NCBI GenBank assembly: GCA_002841275.1
Contig: PHET01000001.1
Coordinates: 34,464 to 98,463 of the forward strand
Source: Actinobacteria bacterium HGW-Actinobacteria-7
Lineage (GTDB): Bacteria; Actinomycetota; Coriobacteriia; Anaerosomatales; PHET01
Length of the DNA stretch: 64,000 bases
Reading direction: 5' to 3'
The position numbers and the translations under genes are program-made. Numbering within the stretch: the stretch's first letter is position 1; each line of letters starts with the position of its first letter. Shown piece after piece: positions 60,528-64,000 of this stretch. The notes under the pieces were generated by a model that was not told the origin of the DNA, made no database searches, and worked only from the letters and a program-made list of their open reading frames with translations.

Positions 60528-61837
60528 CAGCACACCTCCGCCTCGAGGTCGTAGCCGAGAGCATCCACCACGGTTGCCCGCACCATCTGTCCGGGCTCAC
60601 CTCGGTCGAGCACAACCAGGCCATCGATCTCAGGCGCCTGACCGCGCCACCGCCCCATGATGAAGCCCTCGTCCTCGTCGGTGCCCTCAACGAGAACCTC
60701 CAGAGTCTCACCGACCCGAGCAGCGGCTCGCTCGAACCCAAGGGTGTCCGCAAGATCCCGAAGACTCTGTGCTCGAGCCCGCCGAGTGCGCAACGGCACT
60801 TGGTCGGCCATGACAGCGGCTTCGGTTCCCTCCTCGGGGGAGTAGGCAAAGACGCCCACGTAGTCGAATCGCGCCTCGGCGATGAATCGCTTCAGCGCAG
60901 ACACATCACTGCGTGTCTCACCGGGAAAGCCCGCGATCAGAGTCGTTCGGAGCACCGCATCAGGCATCACCGCTCGAATTCTCTCTATAAGCCTCAAGTA
61001 CTCCGGACCATCACCTCTGCGCCGCATAGACCGCAATACTGGTGCACTCGCGTGCTGCAACGGCATATCGAGATACCGGCAGACCGTGGGGTTCGAAGCC
61101 ATGACGGACAGCAGTTCGTCGGTCACTCCGTCGGGCTGCAGGTACATCAGCCTCAGCCAACTCAAGCCCTCGGTGGCGGCCACGGTCTTCACCACATCCG
61201 CCAAGACAGTGCCGTCCTCGCGGTCGCGCCCGTATGCCGTGATGTCCTGGCCAATGAGCACGATCTCGCGTGCCCCGAGAGCCACCAACTCCCGTGCCTC
61301 CTGAGCAATGTCCTCCAGAGCGCGACTTGTGTACGGGCCCCGAATCGTAGGAATCGTGCAGTAGGCACATGCCCGATGACACCCATCCGAGATCTTCAGG
61401 TACGCCGAGAAGCCCTCGACGCTGCGCGTGGCGGAAACGGCGGCGGTGGCACGGGTCTCGGTGCCCGTCAAACGCCCAATCACCGAGACAATCTCACCCT
61501 CGTCCTTGACCGAGACGAACGCGTCGACCTCAGGCATAGAAGCGGCAAGGTCATCGCCGTAGCGGCTGGGCATACAACCGGCCACCACGACGCGGCGACC
61601 ACCTAGCGCCGGAACCCATTCAGAGACCGCTTCGAGCACCGTGGAGACTGACTCCTCGGTGGCCTCCCGAATGAATGAGCACGTGTTGATGACCAACACG
61701 TCAGCATCATCGAGATCGTCCACGACGCTAAGCGCGGACGCGGCGACGGAGGCACGCATCGAATCGGTGTCGACCTCGTTTTTGGGGCACCCCAGAGTCA
61801 GAAAGGCGACACGGGGACTGTTTCGAGTCTCAGCCAC
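60527..61837 (-). CDS. rimO: Ribosomal protein S12 methylthiotransferase RimO
   Basis: Radical-SAM enzyme that methylthiolates an Asp of ribosomal protein S12. 436 aa. Auxiliary-cluster Cys17, Cys53 and Cys88; radical-SAM Cys153, Cys157 and Cys160 in 'DGCHRACAYCTIP'. 'FLTLGCPKNEVDTD' separates it from MiaB. A C-terminal TRAM region is present ('VGETLEVLVEGTDEDEGFIMGRW' in pieces). GTG 61837 lies 3 nt after the yajQ stop. Confidence 0.95.
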   Translation of the reverse strand: MAETRNSPRVAFLTLGCPKNEVDTDSMRASVAASALSVVDDLDDADVLVINTCSFIREATEESVSTVLEAVSEWVPALGGRRVVVAGCMPSRYGDDLAASMPEVDAFVSVKDEGEIVSVIGRLTGTETRATAAVSATRSVEGFSAYLKISDGCHRACAYCTIPTIRGPYTSRALEDIAQEARELVALGAREIVLIGQDITAYGRDREDGTVLADVVKTVAATEGLSWLRLMYLQPDGVTDELLSVMASNPTVCRYLDMPLQHASAPVLRSMRRRGDGPEYLRLIERIRAVMPDAVLRTTLIAGFPGETRSDVSALKRFIAEARFDYVGVFAYSPEEGTEAAVMADQVPLRTRRARAQSLRDLADTLGFERAAARVGETLEVLVEGTDEDEGFIMGRWRGQAPEIDGLVVLDRGEPGQMVRATVVDALGYDLEAEVC

Positions 61838-61840
61838 GGG

Positions 61841-62338
61841 CTAGCGGTAGTTCGTGAACTGAAGGGGAATTCCGTAGTCCTTGTCCTTGAGGAATGCGAT
61901 CACAGCCTGCAGTTCGTCGCGAACCGATCCTGACACCCGCAACTTCTCGCCCTCGATCTGGACTTTGACCTTGAACTTCTCGTCTCGGATCTCCTTGTTG
62001 ATCTTCTTGGCGAGCTCCGTCTCGATTCCCATCACCAGTGTGCCGACGTAACGAACGGTTCCCCCTGTTGCAGCCTGAGGCGCGCCCCAGGCAACAGCCT
62101 TCAGGTCGATCTGTCGCTTGACGAGCTTGCTGTTCAGTACGTCTTTGACCTGGCCGCCCACAAAGTCGCTGGGAGCGGACAACGTGAATGACTTGTCGGC
62201 CTTGCTGAACTCCAAGGTTGCCCCTGAGTCCTTGAGGTCGTAGCGCTGAACGAGTTCCTTGGACGCCTGCTGGAACGCGTTGTCCACTTCTTGCAGGTCG
62301 ACCTCGGAAACCACGTCGAAACTGCTGTCCTTCGCCAT
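61841..62338 (-). CDS. yajQ: YajQ/DUF520-family nucleotide-binding protein
   Basis: 165 aa, standard size: 'SSFDVVSEVDLQEVDNAFQQ', 'GATLEFSKADKSFTLSAPSDF', 'VQIEGEKLRVSGSVRDELQAVI'. Two RRM-like folds. The Xanthomonas homologue binds c-di-GMP; others bind tRNA or GTP-like ligands, so the ligand here is open. ATG 62338 has GGAGAGAGG upstream. Clean operon position between rodZ-like and rimO. Confidence 0.95.
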   Translation of the reverse strand: MAKDSSFDVVSEVDLQEVDNAFQQASKELVQRYDLKDSGATLEFSKADKSFTLSAPSDFVGGQVKDVLNSKLVKRQIDLKAVAWGAPQAATGGTVRYVGTLVMGIETELAKKINKEIRDEKFKVKVQIEGEKLRVSGSVRDELQAVIAFLKDKDYGIPLQFTNYR

Positions 62339-62362
62339 GCTCTTGTCCTCTCTCCGGGTAGG

Positions 62363-63115
62363 CTACTCAGTGGGCGCTGCATCGAGGGTGACCGATGGGG
62401 TCGACCCGCCGTTCGGAATCTTCACTGACGTTCCATCGCGCTTCACAGTCACAACAGAAGGCTTTCCAATCAGGACAACTGCCCTGGTGGACACTTCGAA
62501 CGTCTCGCTCTGCCCACCTGCGAGCGTGCCCTCGTACGCCTTCTTGCCGTCGACCGTCACCTTGAGCCATGAGGCCCCGGACGCGGCGACGGCGACCACG
62601 AGCGTGAATGGCTGACGTTTGACTGCCTGTTGGGTCGTCGGCTTGGCGACGGCCGTTGCGGTATCCACCTCACCGGTGCTCGAGCTCTCGATTAACGGTG
62701 AGGGTTCAGGCAGTGCGGTCTCGGGGCCGTGCCAGATTCGAGCCACCGCCCAGATCGACAACGAGAGCAACGCCACTACGAGCACCACTATCACTGCCGC
62801 ACGTGCGGGAATCGCGTGCTGCTGAGCGCGGTGCGGTACCGCGACCTCGGCCTGAGGAAGACTGATCTCGTGGAAGCGGCCGGAACCTGTCTCGGACTTG
62901 TACAGATTCAGCAGCGTCACCGAATCGAGTTCAAGCAGCCGGGCATAGCTTGAGATATAACCACGTACGTACCCTGGATTAGGCAGGCGTGCGTAGTCGC
63001 CGTCCTCCAGCGCACGAATCAGGCGGGCGCGGATTCGCGTTGCCGCCTCTGCCTGGTCGAGCGTCATCCCGACAGCGATGCGCCGCTCTCTCAGTGTGTC
63101 TCCGAGTTTTCCCAC
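62363..63115 (-). CDS. RodZ-like helix-turn-helix membrane protein
   Basis: 250 aa. An N-terminal HTH (1-75, 'LGDTLRERRIAVGMTLDQAE', 'YARLPNPGYVRGYISSYAR'), a span at about 103-122, and an extracytoplasmic DUF4115-like domain (about 165-250: 'WLKVTVDGKKAYEGTLAGGQ', 'IGKPSVVTVKRDG'). RodZ proteins link MreB to the wall-synthesis machinery; no mreB is in view. GTG 63115 lies a nucleotide or two past the ftsK stop. Confidence 0.9.
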   Translation of the reverse strand: MGKLGDTLRERRIAVGMTLDQAEAATRIRARLIRALEDGDYARLPNPGYVRGYISSYARLLELDSVTLLNLYKSETGSGRFHEISLPQAEVAVPHRAQQHAIPARAAVIVVLVVALLSLSIWAVARIWHGPETALPEPSPLIESSSTGEVDTATAVAKPTTQQAVKRQPFTLVVAVAASGASWLKVTVDGKKAYEGTLAGGQSETFEVSTRAVVLIGKPSVVTVKRDGTSVKIPNGGSTPSVTLDAAPTE

Positions 63116-63116
63116 G

Positions 63117-64000
63117 TCAGAGACCTTCCGCTTCTTCTCGCTCGAATACTTTCAAGGACTCCAGGTCCTCGATGTCGCACAGTACCTCTCTTGGTTTGCT
63201 TCCGTCCGGTGGCCCCACTACGCCCTTGGACTCGAGCATGTCCATGATACGACCTGCCCGCGCGTAGCCCACCTTCAGACGTCGCTGCAGCAGCGACGTC
63301 GAACCCAGCCCGCTGGTCACCACGATATCGGCTGCTTCCCAGATCAGCGGGTCGTCATCGTCTCCGGTGTCCACTCCCCCGCCAACCGAGGAGACCTTGA
63401 GATGCAGTATCTCCTCGTGGTAGTCGGGCTCCGACTGCTGCTTGAGGTGTTCGACGATCGCTTCGATCTCGCTCTCTGCGACGTAGCAGCCCTGGATACG
63501 TTTGGGCTTGGGCCAGGCCGGCGTAGAGAAGAGCATGTCACCAAGGCCGACCAGCTTCTCGGCACCCGGCTGATCGAGAACCACGCGGCTATCGATCGCG
63601 CTGGCCACATTGAATGCGATCCGGTTGGTGATGTTGGCCTTGATAAGGCCTGTGACAACGTTTGCCTCAGGACGCTGAGTCGCCACGATGAGATGAATAC
63701 CAGCGGCCCGTGCCAGCTGCGCGATACGACAGATCGATTCCTCGACCTCCTTGGCGGCCACCATCATGAGGTCCGCCAACTCGTCGATCACTATGACCAA
63801 GTAGGGAAGCTCGGCACCCCCCTCGGGGCCCTTGCCGTCTTGAACCATCGCGTTGTAGGCACCGATATTCCGTGCACCCGCGACTTGAAGAACCTTGAGC
63901 CGCCGCTCCATCTCAGTGACGGCCCATGCCAGAGAGCTGGCGGCCTCCTTGGGCTCGGTCACCACCGGCACATACAGATGCGGCACCCCGTTGTACAGGG
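63117..64000 (-). CDS. ftsK: DNA translocase FtsK/SpoIIIE, C-terminal part (5' truncated by window edge)
   Basis: The frame is open through 64000, so the Walker A region, membrane part and start lie outside. The 294 visible residues cover the end of the RecA-like motor ('YNGVPHLYVPVVTEPKEAA', 'LPYLVIVIDELADLMM', 'VATQRPEANVVTGLIKANI') and the gamma winged-helix domain ('SLLQRRLKVGYARAGRIMDML', 'ESKGVVGP') that reads KOPS-type sites. It pumps chromosome ends through the closing septum. Confidence 0.96.
   Translation of the reverse strand, partial: LYNGVPHLYVPVVTEPKEAASSLAWAVTEMERRLKVLQVAGARNIGAYNAMVQDGKGPEGGAELPYLVIVIDELADLMMVAAKEVEESICRIAQLARAAGIHLIVATQRPEANVVTGLIKANITNRIAFNVASAIDSRVVLDQPGAEKLVGLGDMLFSTPAWPKPKRIQGCYVAESEIEAIVEHLKQQSEPDYHEEILHLKVSSVGGGVDTGDDDDPLIWEAADIVVTSGLGSTSLLQRRLKVGYARAGRIMDMLESKGVVGPPDGSKPREVLCDIEDLESLKVFEREEAEGL

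Overview
The window is a 64 kb piece of a high-GC bacterial chromosome, gene-dense and almost entirely housekeeping and metabolic. Several features point to Actinomycetota, and to an anaerobe-leaning deep lineage such as Coriobacteriia (inference, no 16S in view): an FHA gene followed by an FtsR-type MerR gene, lexA divergent from a LysM gene, an RsiG-like protein, a VanW protein, SpoVS, DapL-type lysine synthesis, and an indolepyruvate oxidoreductase with phenylacetate-CoA ligases. No tRNA, rRNA, IS element, prophage or CRISPR array was seen.

Layout, left part (1-26.6 kb, mostly + strand). The 3' part of katG comes first, then an FKBP lipoprotein, a giant polytopic membrane protein and an alpha/beta hydrolase. 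Next are corA, a CDP-alcohol phosphatidyltransferase, a fused nucleotidyltransferase/phosphomannomutase-like protein and a VanW protein. A phenylacetate-CoA ligase/ACT pair, a degenerate-GGDEF membrane protein and a D,D-carboxypeptidase follow. A complete glycine cleavage operon (gcvT-gcvH-gcvPA-gcvPB) ends with a LipM-like acyltransferase. A tight run then encodes an RsiG-like protein, a small unknown, a zinc-ribbon FHA protein, FtsR, a nuclease-fold-like protein, hpt and apt, followed by an NlpC/P60 hydrolase.

Centre (26.7-41.3 kb). The run iorA-iorB-ACT-two substrate-binding lipoproteins-livHMGF-paaK couples branched-chain/aromatic amino-acid uptake to 2-oxoacid oxidation and arylacetyl-CoA chemistry. 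Three small membrane or unknown proteins, a tiny lipoprotein and two nucleobase permeases follow.

Right part (41.3-64 kb, mostly - strand). It carries nudix-dut, nrdR, the divergent lexA / LysM SOS pair, hflX, dapL, dapF, miaA, an AMMECR1 fusion, miaB, a PHP phosphatase and spoVS. A GHKL ATPase, a GNAT acetyltransferase and rny follow, then ftsK-rodZ-yajQ-rimO-pgsA-cinA-thpR and recA-recX. Four LexA boxes lie between lexA and the LysM gene, and an identical box sits inside the recA promoter, so the SOS circuit can be read from the sequence.

Most notable: (1) a probable free-standing ~170-nt RNA between recX and rny, with its own promoter, pairing 5'/3' ends and an intrinsic terminator; (2) a single-motif RsiG-like protein bearing a c-di-GMP signature, in a window that also holds a degenerate GGDEF protein and YajQ; (3) an orphan GHKL ATPase with an HTH-like segment next to spoVS; (4) two PaaK/ACT pairs, one embedded in the ior-liv cluster.
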